Shown here: positions 1 through 9,000 of the stretch, piece by piece | How positions within the stretch are numbered: position 1 is the stretch's first letter | Layout: the number at the start of each line of letters is the position of its first letter | Origin: Tetmemena sp. SeJ-2015 | Taxonomy: Eukaryota; Ciliophora; Spirotrichea; Sporadotrichida; Oxytrichidae | Length of the DNA: 17,610 bases | Direction: 5' to 3' | NCBI GenBank assembly: GCA_027382625.1 | Contig: JAJKFJ010024197.1 | Span: 1-17,610 of the forward strand | Translations under genes and position numbers: made by a program | Notes under the pieces: generated by a model | The model's input: the letters and a program-made list of their open reading frames with translations, nothing else | Databases searched by the model: none | Told to the model about the DNA's origin: nothing

Positions 1-937
1 AATTTAAGTTTAAATGACTTGAGCTCTTAGGTCTGACTTGGCCTATTCTCCTAGAAATAGTGAGTCTGTTCGAGACTGAATGGCTGTTAAAGGTAGTGTC
101 CTATCCTCCTAGAGTAGTGGTATCATGCAAAGAGTCGTAGCTGTGCTATCTCTAGCTGAGGAGGATGCTACCCCTTGCACTGGCTCCTTCTTGGAAGTAG
201 CTCGGCAAATAACCCACATTAGAGAAGGGGTTTAAATTACTCTAGTAGTCTTTGTGCAGATTGCTGGCGGAGTTATGCTGCTGTAAGTTGATTCCCGAAG
301 TATTATGGTAAGAGTATTCAGCCTGTTTGGTTATGACTGTTCCAGTCTTTTGATTATGAATGACGATCTCAGACAAAATAAATGTACTATAGAATAATTT
401 TTGCATGTGGATTTATTGATAAGACTCCAAATTCTATTTAGTGTTGAAGTTAGTCATAGTTTAGCTCATTTGTCCGACAGCAGGTACAGACTCCCCTCTT
501 TCTTTCCCCTTGAGTTTTTCATTATTCTGTTTGCTGTTGAAGAGCATGATGCTCCTCACCTGGAGACGTGAGTTCGAGCTATCATAGTTGTCTTCGTTTT
601 TTCTCACTCTAGTTAAGACAGACAGCTCCCCCTTTAGTGCTTGCAGTTAGTCTGCCTTTCTTCTTAAATCGTCTTCAAGAGTGTTCGCTAACTGCCTTAA
701 CTACAAAAAAAGGATTAAAAAAAAGTATAGAGATAAAAAAAGTAAGAAAGTATAGAAGGAGGAGGAGGATCAAGAAAGAGTTTTCCTAAACACAGATTGA
801 GCATATACCTTAGTGATATCTTAGATCTTCTCTGCATCAGATTGACTTGCTGTTTAATCTGGCTGACTGTATTGCTTCTTACTCTGTGGTACTGGAGGTG
901 GTTTCTAAGTTTTCATTTTAGCAGATTAATTATTCAT
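1..937 (-). CDS. Gln/Asn-rich protein of unknown function, 3' end outside the window
   Basis: With TAA/TAG read as Gln, the minus strand is open from an ATG at 937-935 (or the in-frame ATG at 916-914) to the window edge, apart from one intron (701-808) and a probable 51-bp IES (375-425). The product starts with a short Pro/Gln segment, then a charged stretch with helical or coiled-coil character (LANTLEDDLRRKADQLQALK, about residues 46-65), then a long low-complexity region rich in Ser, Asn, Gln and His. No domain was recognised and no TGA is met, so the C-terminus lies beyond base 1. Only about 80 bp separate its start from the 3' end of the EF-hand gene on the same strand. Frame continuity over some 230 codons makes a real gene very likely; the function is unknown. 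Confidence 0.75.
375..425 (-). other. Probable in-frame IES, pointer GTCT
   Basis: This 51-bp AT-rich stretch lies between two in-phase GTCT repeats (minus strand) and is a multiple of three, so the frame is open with or without it. Its composition differs from the flanking coding sequence. A retained coding segment is the alternative. Confidence 0.4.
701..808 (-). other. Spliceosomal intron in the Gln/Asn-rich gene
   Basis: On the minus strand the segment starts GTATATGC and ends TTTTTTTGTAG. Removing it joins ...ITK to LRQLANT... in phase 0. A TAAGG word occurs at both ends, as a pointer would, but joining there brings a TGA into frame, so an intron fits better than an IES. Confidence 0.65.
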
Positions 938-1019
938 AGTCAAAGAATTAAAAAAAGTCAAACTTATCTCTCTCTCTATCTGTTTAATCAGAACCAAAGC
1001 ATTAGATTGAAATAAATAA

Positions 1020-1739
1020 TCATTATAATAGATTTAAGCTACCTGTTCCTCCCAGATTTTCTTCTAAGAGTACTTTCCTAGCTTATATTTTAGGCACTAG
1101 CACTTTAGCCAGCTTCCTTATATCGATGAGTCCATCGTGATTGGTTGAGGCACCCCCTTTCTTATCTTTACTCAGACTTCCCTGCTTCTTAATTTCCTCC
1201 TGTTTATCTTCATCCTCGTCATCCTGGTCTTCTAAGGACATGGCTAGTCTCACGAACTCATTTACCTCCTCAGGCGTGAACACCTCACCCATAGAAGTAA
1301 GTTGCTACACAAGAAGATCCTTGTGGATAAAGCCATCAGCTCCCTAATCCAACTCCTCAAGTGCTCTCAGCACGTCCAGCTCACTGTCATCCTCAAACTG
1401 AAACTCAGACAGCAGTTGGATCAAAATTCATTTCTCGATATTTCATATTACTTATTTATGGATGAGGTCGTTGAGAGTGAAGTAGCCCCTGTGTTTCTTA
1501 TCAATTTCATATTGAAGTTCCACTGCGTCCACCTCCGAGATATTCTTGTTCAGTAGTCTGAGCAGCTGAGGCAGTTGGTCAACGGTGATGCGTCCTCTGT
1601 TCCCCTAGTCAAAAGCTTTGAAGATCTCTGTGACCTGTGCGATTTGATCCTCCTCCACGTGCACGTACTCTTTGCGGAAGGTTATATTCGGAGGCAGGCT
1701 CAAGTCTTGGATTTGCATCAGCGCTGATGAAGATGACAT
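1020..1739 (-). CDS. EF-hand calcium-binding protein (calmodulin/centrin-like), 225 residues
   Basis: The gene starts at ATG 1739-1737 and stops at TGA 1022-1020; removing one 42-bp IES gives 226 codons including the stop. There are four EF-hand loops at about residues 44-55 (DQGNRGRITVDQ), 80-91 (DKKHRGYFTLND), 117-128 (DQGADGFIHKDL) and 184-195 (STNHDGLIDIRK). Loop 3 is closest to a canonical calcium site; loops 2 and 4 lack some acidic ligands. An acidic/Lys-rich insert (about 155-182) separates loops 3 and 4, and an unusual tail follows loop 4, so it is neither plain calmodulin nor centrin. It is likely a cytosolic or cytoskeletal calcium sensor. It is divergently arranged with the Piwi gene, about 390 AT-rich bp apart. 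Confidence 0.85.
1422..1463 (-). other. IES in EF-hand gene, pointer ATCCA
   Basis: The word ATCCA (minus strand) lies at 1459-1463 and 1417-1421. Removing 42 bp joins ...FTLNDLI to QLLSEFQ... in frame inside the helix after loop 2; the unremoved sequence has in-frame TGA codons. Confidence 0.85.
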
Positions 1740-2128
1740 TAGTTTCTTGCAATTATAGATTATTTTGTATCTGATTAATAATTTGATTCCCATCAATAAG
1801 TTTTAAAGTGTGTTTCTTATTAGAGATTGATAATCCACGTTGGCTGGTTGTAATTTTTGTAGCTCTGAGCAAATTGAAGTGAGAAAATTAGTTGTTTTTT
1901 AAACGTTAGCAATATTGCTAAATCATTTCAAATCTATTATAGACAAAGAAAACAACTTTCTTGCTTTCAATTTTTATTTCTTCAATACTAAGCTCGAATA
2001 TATTTAATGCAGTAAAGTAATCCTTGGCAAATTAAAACCCAATAAAAATATACTTAAAATAATCACTTACAAAGTATACCATTTATAATGACTAGAAATC
2101 TTAAATTAAAGTATCTATATTAATTTGA
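1740..2128. other. AT-rich spacer between divergent EF-hand and Piwi genes
   Basis: The stretch is strongly AT-rich and shows no coding frame on either strand. It must hold both 5' flanks and probably the germline sequence lost between two macronuclear chromosomes. No telomere-addition motif was recognised. Confidence 0.5.
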
Positions 2129-5100
2129 ATGTAGCAGAATCAGAATCAGTTTTAGCAGAGAAATATAGATAGTAGAAGCAGAAGCAGAGAAAGAGAGGGC
2201 GGCTTCAATCAACCTATCAATTCAAATAGGGGGTACAACTATAGAGGTCGTGGCAATAACCCTAGAGGAATAAATAACATTCACTCATTATATTAGATAT
2301 TCTATATTTACAGGAACTGATCGCAGCTCGTTAAACTCAGCTTTTAGGCAGGGTCCGCAAGTTTCCCTTCTCTCTTAAAGAGGGTCCATTCAGTTGCAGT
2401 CAAACTACTTCAAATTTGGAATGAGGAACATCAGGAACTAACTTAATCTACAAACTATAAGGAATAGTTAAAATATATTTTTGTCTTAATCTGTACTCAA
2501 TTACATTCGCCCTCGAGAATGGGAGAGAGGCAGACATGTCCACAAAGAAACAAACACTAAGGAATGTCAGAGAACAGCTGCAACGGATTTACGGGAAGTA
2601 CATTCACTAACATGAATATGAATACAATAAAGTAATTACCAACTCTTGAATGTTAGACTATATATTTTGTGATTAGCTAGAGTGAAAATCTGATTTCGCA
2701 ACTTTATGTGGAGGAGTCTTAAGTGATTACCGTACCTTGTCAAGATTATTAGGTGCAAGTTAATTAAAAAGCTACTCTTATCTTTTTTCCTCATTTCTTT
2801 TTCTAAAGTGACTATCAGCTTCCAAAACTCCTTCAGCCTGAATGAAATATCGAGTGGTGACAACCCAAACATGTCGAAACTGCTGAACTATGTGCTGATT
2901 CTTTGCAAGAGAGCCCTGCTGGATGAGAAATTTGAGCAGATAGGGAAATTCCCGACCTTTTATTCTGCGGAGCAGGCGGTTAAGATAAATCAATTCAAGT
3001 TAGAGATGTGGCCTGGGTACGAAATGTCAGTGAGGTGCCTGAGTGATGGCATTTTCCTAAATGTGGACACAAGGACGAAGTTCCTAAGCCAGACTACCAT
3101 GTATGATAAGATTAGGACGCTGCTGAAGGAGAGATACTCAGAGGCTGAGATCAAGGCTCAGCTTTTTGCTGATGGAAAGCCAATTATAATCACTAAGTAC
3201 AATTCGAGACAGTATACCATTGACGACATAGTCTTATAAAAATATGTATACCCTATAATCAATTAAAGACATCAGGTTTGATATTGCTGGATTAAGAGAG
3301 TTCATCGTCTTAAATATCTACGATTATTTAATTAGGCAATATAGCTGAGAATTTAATAAAAAAGAGAATTAAATTAGATATTAAATTAAAATGGAATAAA
3401 TCAGTGGCAGTTTAAGTGTGTCCAATTTAAATAATAATTACACCATTCGATTCAGCATGAAATTCTAAGAACTTTTTATCCTTGTAACTTTTGCGTGGGA
3501 GTGCTCAGTCAAGAGTTATAAGCGACACAAGTTTTAATGAGGATGACGATGAGGATGAAGAGGAGTGCGTGAGTCATATCTCACTACTGAGAGATGCTAC
3601 GAAGATGATTAAAGAAGAAACTCATATTAATTTTTGATTCTCTATCGAACAAGCTGCAGATCAAGGGGTGAATCTGTGATTTCAACTGACACCATTTTGC
3701 AGCTCTCCATTTATTATTTTAACCAATCACCGATTTTAATTAAAATTCCTACTATATTACCCCTCAAAACCACAAATTTGAGTGGCTGTACTAAAACCCA
3801 GAAACCCTTGTAAAGGAGAGGATAGTCACGAACATGATAGAGTATTTCTAACTCAAGTACAACATCAGGATTCCAAACAGCGATGGAGCCTAGCCTTGCA
3901 TGATCGTCGAGAGAGGCTTCACAACAACAGTCCTTCCCTCCTCTTTGTGTAACGATGCGGGCTTGCCTAAAGATTTCACTAAAGACTCATCAAAGATGAA
4001 GAACCTCCAGTCTTACAAAGTCATGAACCCAAGGGACAGGTACGAACGCATCTACGACATCATTCAAAGAATCAAGGAGAATGCGATATTCAGAGAGTGG
4101 GAGATAGGTTTGCACTCTGAATTTGCCACTGTGAAGGCCAAGCAACTCACTCATCCCGAGGTCTATAATCAATACAACACTCTGTCAAGCATTTAAGATT
4201 ACGAATAGAAGCGTTTTCCACACACTGAGCCAGTCAATCTGGGTTTCGAGAGATGGGCACTTGTTTATTCGGATGAGTAGAGAGAGTATGAATTGGCTAC
4301 TTAGCTCTTCACCTATATGCAGTAAGCTTCAAGGTAGCTGGGTATAAGAGTGGAGGAGCCTCAGTGGGTGCAGGTCCCAAATGGCGATTCGTCTAATAGT
4401 TTGATAGAGGCTATTAAAGCTGATATAGACCCCTCTTACACTCAATTCATAGTAGTTTAGATAGGCAATAGAAATCTAAGGGCCGATATAAAGCGCTTCA
4501 TTGATCAAGAATTTGGCCTACCCTCGCAGTTTGTAGTATCGAGCACTGTTTCTTAATTTTTATTTCCAGGTGTATTGAAGGCGGCAGAATTAGACTAGGG
4601 CCTTTCGGGATGATTCTAAAGTAGATTAATGCTAAATTGAGAAAGGATCTCTATAGGTTAAGCTTACCCTCGCTTCGTCGAACTATTGTGATAGGAATAG
4701 ATGCCGCAAATAAAGGCAACCATGCTTATATAGGACTCACAGCTTATTAGAAATAAATTAAATATATCACTTCGATTAATAGCTTAAAAATAAATTTATT
4801 CTTTACAATAAAGCAATTAAGTATATAATGAATAAGTTTATAATTTATATTTTAAAATAATGATTAATTTTTTATTTAATTACAGCTTCATACAATCCTT
4901 AGCTGACCTAGTATTACTCTCAGTTGTATTAGTAAGCACTACCAGCAAGGAAGGATTTCCCCAACTTCTATGAGCGAGATATTCATATAGCCAGCTAGCG
5001 CAAGGATATGATACTGGCTTTCATCACTCAGGCCTTAAAGCTTTACTAGGAGAAAAGTTAGGGACTCCTCCCTGAAAAGATTCTCATACTTAGAGATGGC

Positions 5101-5726
5101 TAATTAATTAAAAATAACCTATTTTATTATTGTTATGGCATCGGAGGAGAGAAATAAACTCACACTTGCTTGGAAGTGGAGGTGAGCGAAGTGGTGAGCT
5201 ACTTGAACTTATTCCAACAAAATTACTGCCCTCAGGTGCTATACTGCTTCATAGATAAGCTCAGTAGTTTGCGACTGTTCATGCGCAGTAATGAGGATGT
5301 TTGGAATCCAGGGCCAGGAACAGTGCTAGATTCTGCACTAGTTGATAACTAGGGCGATCAGATTTTTGACTTTTATATGATTCCGTAGAAGGCACCTATT
5401 GCAACAGCTCGCCCTGTTCATTACTCAGTTGTCTACAATCTAAATAAAATAAAAATTTCCTCTTTCTGATTGCCCATTTAATTTCTATTTAATTCTCTCC
5501 AAGAAGATAAGAAGGCCATTGAAACATTTATCTATCACCTTTGTTACTTAAAGTCAACATAGTCTTATAATCAACTTTTAAATTTTGTTACGGGTACTTT
5601 AACTTCGTGGGACCGATTAAAGTGCCAGCCGCTGTAATGTACGCTCGGAAACTTATCCAATACGCCATTGAAAATAAAATAGACTCGCCTAACGAGACGC
5701 TCAGCTATAACTTGCACTACCTCTGA
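2129..5726 (+). CDS. PIWI: Piwi/Argonaute protein, complete in 12 MDSs (876 residues)
   Basis: Removing 11 IESs gives 2631 bp (877 codons with stop) from ATG 2129 to TGA 5724-5726. The N-terminus is Arg/Gly-rich (RGYNYRGRGNNPRG, about 30-45), as in Piwi proteins that bear methylarginine. Next come the N domain, a PAZ domain (about 225-345, with VRCLSDGIFLNVDTRTKF and TKYNSRQYTIDDI), MID, and the PIWI domain. Catalytic-type residues are visible: Asp in VIGIDAANKG (about 630), Asp in LILRDG (about 713) and His in ARPVHYSVVYN (about 808). The end ...LSYNLHYL matches the usual Piwi C-terminus. The glutamate-finger position appears not to be acidic (SQRKDM). In oxytrichids Piwi carries small RNAs that mark DNA to keep during genome rearrangement. 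MDSs: 2129-2270, 2312-2449, 2485-2623, 2647-2771, 2805-3229, 3268-3285, 3754-4552, 4563-4745, 4882-5100, 5135-5441, 5496-5547, 5584-5726. Confidence 0.95.
2271..2316 (+). other. Piwi IES 1, pointer AGGAA
   Basis: AGGAA at 2266-2270 and 2312-2316 flanks AT-rich DNA. The join gives NNPRG-TDRSSLN in frame. Confidence 0.85.
2450..2492 (+). other. Piwi IES 2, pointer CTTAATCT
   Basis: An 8-bp repeat lies at 2442-2449 and 2485-2492. The join gives RNQLN-LYSITFALEN in frame. Confidence 0.9.
2624..2651 (+). other. Piwi IES 3, pointer TGAAT
   Basis: TGAAT lies at 2619-2623 and 2647-2651. A further TGAAT at 2613-2617 would also keep the frame, so the left end is uncertain by 6 bp. Confidence 0.7.
2772..2808 (+). 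other. Piwi IES 4, pointer AAAG
   Basis: AAAG lies at 2768-2771 and 2805-2808. The join gives VQVNQK-VTISFQN in frame. A nearby ACT pair is an alternative pointer. Confidence 0.7.
3230..3272 (+). other. Piwi IES 5, pointer GACAT
   Basis: GACAT lies at 3225-3229 and 3268-3272. The join gives YTIDDI-RFDI and leads into the 18-bp MDS 6. Confidence 0.8.
3268..3285 (+). other. Piwi micro-MDS 6 (18 bp, 8 bp outside its pointers)
   Basis: The block begins with pointer GACAT (3268-3272) and ends with pointer ATATT (3281-3285). Joining both sides reads IDDI-RFDI-TPQNHKFEWLY in one frame, which restores the usual end of a PAZ domain (compare VDDIDWDQNPKSTF of animal Piwi). Without it no in-frame join with a convincing pointer was found. 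Confidence 0.75.
3286..3758 (+). other. Piwi IES 6, 473 bp, hosting a nested small gene; pointer ATATT
   Basis: ATATT lies at 3281-3285 and 3754-3758. This is by far the longest IES of the gene; 3391-3671 inside it is coding-like and GC-richer than the flanks. Confidence 0.75.
3391..3671 (+). CDS. Small acidic protein gene nested inside a Piwi IES (about 58 residues)
   Basis: Inside Piwi IES 6, ATG 3391 opens MEQISGSLS. A probable 85-bp IES (3419-3503, pointer AGTG) leads to SAQSRVISDTSFN, an acidic run (EDDDEDEEE), CVSHISLLRDATKMIKEET, a probable 19-bp IES (3624-3642, pointer CTC) and LSNKLQIKG before TGA 3669-3671. Codon composition and the acidic run look genuinely coding and do not belong to Piwi. 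The helical end recalls small SNARE-like proteins only vaguely; no family is claimed. The last pointer is only 3 bp, so the C-terminus is uncertain, and the piece may instead continue elsewhere. Confidence 0.5.
4553..4566 (+). other. Piwi IES 7, only 14 bp, pointer TTTC
   Basis: TTTC lies at 4549-4552 and 4563-4566. Without removal the frame shifts at this point; removal gives VVSSTVS-RCIEGGRIRL. Confidence 0.7.
4746..4888 (+). other. Piwi IES 8, 143 bp, pointer ACAGCTT
   Basis: A 7-bp repeat lies at 4739-4745 and 4882-4888 around very AT-rich DNA. The join gives YIGLTA-SYNPQLTQYY in frame. Confidence 0.9.
5101..5139 (+). other. Piwi IES 9, pointer ATGGC
   Basis: ATGGC lies at 5096-5100 and 5135-5139. 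The join gives LILRDG-IGGEKQTHT across the second catalytic Asp. Confidence 0.9.
5442..5498 (+). other. Piwi IES 10, short ambiguous pointer (TCT or AAT)
   Basis: An IES is required between SVVYN and LQEDKKAIETF. Two 3-bp in-phase pairs fit (TCT 5439-5441/5496-5498, or AAT), so the exact edges are open. Confidence 0.6.
5548..5591 (+). other. Piwi IES 11, pointer TTTGTTAC
   Basis: An 8-bp repeat lies at 5540-5547 and 5584-5591. The join gives FIYHLCY-GYFNFVGPIKVPA in frame, as in other Piwi C-termini. Confidence 0.9.
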
Positions 5727-5849
5727 TTGGGAAATTGCCAAATATTTTCCAATATCAGCTATGAATAATAAGAATATCTTATTTAATTTTGTAAAATTTG
5801 TTGTTTTAGTGCTCTTTATTTCTTTTCTTTTGCTCCTCTCAAATTCAAA

Positions 5850-6066
5850 ATTTCAAGTTCATAAAGCAAAGTTGAGAAAAAAGTAAATCTTAATATACGT
5901 ACACAAATTAAAAAAATTAGAGAGGTTATAAATTTAAATGTGGAAGATATTGAGAATTTTTTAAAATTAAGATTCAAGAGCCAAAGCAAAAGATTCAAAG
6001 AGATAAAAGCCAGCCAAACTAAGGAGGTAATAAATTTGCTATTTGAAGAAAGATGGCCCACCCTCT
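5850..6066 (+). other. Lys/Glu-rich open frame of doubtful status
   Basis: One plus-strand frame is open here and reads as a charged helical peptide (for example KIREVINLNVEDIENFLKLR). No start, family or convincing pointer was found, and its apparent end overlaps a scrambled MDS at 6067-6091. The antisense frame is hydrophobic and looks like a shadow. It may be a piece of another gene or a chance frame in purine-rich DNA. Confidence 0.2.
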
Positions 6067-9000
6067 CAAATGTAGGACTATGAAAACCACTGGAGAAGAA
6101 AAACTAGGAAGTGCTATTGCTTGGGAATTGGGAGGTGGTTCCAAGTCTGTAGAGAGAACACAGGCAAAGGCATCGAGGGCAAGACCAAACTTTTTCAGAT
6201 TATATTCATGATGCTGATCGCTCTTCTAATAAATATTAGCACACCTTTATTTAAGCTTGTTTTCAAATATCGAGAATCATAATTGATATAAGTGAATTTA
6301 GTCGGAGATTTCCTTCTTCATCTCGGATACAGATAGATGGGCTACAGAGACTTTTTAAATGTTGAGCCATACCCTGAGGATTTCACGCTCCCAAGGCATG
6401 CAGTTGCTTATAAAGGCTACGTTGGTGGGCCAACCAAAGGAGGGCACTTCTATTTCTTGCTCATGGGCTATATCAAATGCTTCACTCAAGCTCAATACTT
6501 TATATAAGAAGCTCAATCTGGATAAGTGGCCTCGTTTCGATGTATCAGTTCTTTGATTTCGTGCCAGAGGCTCATGTCGTCATTGTGTTCCTCGGAGGTA
6601 AATGAAAGTAAATTAAAAAGATTGGCTAAAAACTTATTTCATAATCGAGAATTTGAGAAATAGATATCCAAATGATGATCAGGGAATTTATTGAGAGGTC
6701 CATACGACATCTTGCAGATCCAAAATTCCAATTGAATGAGCTTGCAATGAAGTAGGATATTATTTAATTTAATGAACGCACCTTATATTGACAGAAGAGA
6801 GTAGATTCCTAAGAGGTCTTAATATATCTATGAACATAGGATTTGCCTTTTTGCAGCAAGGGCATTCGTCTGGATATCATTTTAACTTCTCGCACATATT
6901 CTTCTGGCAGTTTTGCTGATTACATTTAATAAACTAGTCAAAGAATATAAAAACACTATTTAGATATGGGATGAATATGAATGCGTTATTGGTATAAATA
7001 CATTTTGAAATACAAATTTTGCTAAAGAAGAAGCATACTGACTAAGATTTACTCTGAAGTAGTTGGGATATCCAGCAACATGATTAGAGTTACTAGCCAA
7101 GCTTATTCATATTTATTGTGCATAAGAAGAGTTGCATTTCACATTAGTAGTTGGCATTTTTCTCATACTTTCTAACTCAACGCTATGGAACTGAAATACA
7201 GTTACTAATATATTATCTTACCTTCACAAACAGTCTATTTGAGGATTATTCAACTATTGCAAGTTTAGAAGTGAAACTTTTTACTGCTAATATTGTTTTT
7301 CCCACAGTTGCTGAGAAAGCAGACCTCTTTCAAAACCCATTTTTTCTAAAATTTATTTTAATTTAATGAATTAAGTTATTAGCAGATACTTTTTAAATCA
7401 AATTACTTCTGTTTATCTAGAACTATTTCCACCTATCAATCATTCATATTCATCCCATATTAGAAACATTAGAGTGGATTTCTAACAAGATTCTAGCAAA
7501 CTGCGCACTAAAGCTGCTTATAGAAGCCTTCCACTTATTTTATGTTAACGATGCGCCCCTTTGTGAAGAAGTAATCTTGTCCGTTCTTACCAGTGGCATA
7601 AGATTGATAGCATTTGTGGTTACGCATCTCATTTCTCAGCTGCTTTGTTTCACAATGAACGCAGCTGATCATTTAGAAATCACACTAGTAAGCGTGATGG
7701 TGGTGCATGTTAAAATGTCACAAACACCATAAATAGCCCTTTTTAAATCATCTTAGATTTTATTTTTATACTTAGACATTTAATTATTCATGTCAGCCTT
7801 AATGACATTTGCTTTACAAAGTTTACACTCTCCACACTCATCAGCATGCTTTTCAAAGTCACTGAGCTTCACTATCTCATTACATCCCTTGGGTCTCCAC
7901 TTGCAGTAAAGTTTGACATTGTTCATTAATCCGAGCAAGTTTGGGTTATCCTTTAGATCTAGCATCACCGGATTCTCAGTTTGGCAGAGAGGGCATCTTC
8001 CCTTCTACTCAACCCATTTGGAGATACAAGACTTGCAGAATATTTACATAAGAGTGAATATGCAGTATTTTCTTTAGAGAGAATAAGGTGGACTAGCATT
8101 TTTGGCAGTATTGAGGGTCTTTAGAGAGAACCAAAATCTCAGTGCAGATAGAACAGTTGATGATATTTTAGTAAGCCTGGATCTCTGAAATATTGGCTAT
8201 CAGCTCGTCGTTTTCTAGGAAATCCTTAGGCTTCGCAGCTTATTAAGGCATGTGGGGAGCTTTCTTCTCCTCCTCAAAAGCATAAAGAGATAGTGAAGAA
8301 TAAAAGAGATCAAAGCATGTGGATTGTGATCTCCACCCAAGACTTGTGGAGCGTTATCTTCGTCGATCATCTTGCCTTTCTTGGCTCCTTTCATGCTGTT
8401 TCTGTACTCTCTTAGCATTTCCTGCTCATCAAATTTCCTATCCTCTATAAGTTAATAATTAGGATATGATGGTGTGAAAAGTTTACTTATTTTGGAAAAG
8501 TATTAAGCAATATGTCTACTTACCTTAAAGGCTGATGTTATTCTCAGAGAACATCATTTCATTGGCTGCATAATTGTAGTTCTAATTGGCTTGGTTAGGA
8601 GCGAGCACAATTGGCGCTTCACCGTCCATTACCTTTTGCTTAAGGGGTTTATTTTCAGGCTCGTATTCACCTTTGTTAGAGGGTTCCATTATATAAGAAT
8701 TGAGAGTTAATCTATCCTTACTAAAATTATTATAATTTGATCCCCCTCCTCAGATTCATATTATATTTTTGGCATTTTATCCCAAAATTTATCTTATATA
8801 GAAAATAATAAATTATATAAGGAAGTATGTGATATGAATTGAAACATAGATAAACAAATTTAATGATTGTTTATGTGCGAGAAGTGCATTCATGATAAGA
8901 TCAAGATTGTAGACTAATGAAAAATAACTACTTATGATTATGACTTAGTGAAGATAGAATTGCAAGCAGGTCTTTGAATACGACTAAATTAACAACCATG

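Noticed and set aside
797..1015. 72-residue plus-strand frame
   Set aside because: It lies antisense to the first exon and 5' region of the Gln/Asn-rich gene, and is Leu/Ile-rich shadow sequence.
5816..6061. 81-residue hydrophobic minus-strand frame
   Set aside because: It is the antisense of a purine-rich stretch, with no motif, start context or pointer support.
6489..6511. Simple IES with 9-bp repeat ATTGAGCTT between 6512-6598 and 6362-6488
   Set aside because: It leaves the two sides in different frames. Pointers CAGATTGAG and TGAGTGAAG through 9361-9390 give a consistent frame.
6300..6512. UGA read as sense to extend the zinc-finger protein past RNEATYPD
   Set aside because: No in-frame UGA occurs in the Piwi, EF-hand or other genes here; the opposite-strand frame explains the region without recoding.
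6871..6900. UGA as a Trp codon or nonsense mutation in RING 2 of the straight reading
   Set aside because: Inserting the inverted MDS 8872-8914 removes this TGA and completes the RING motif.
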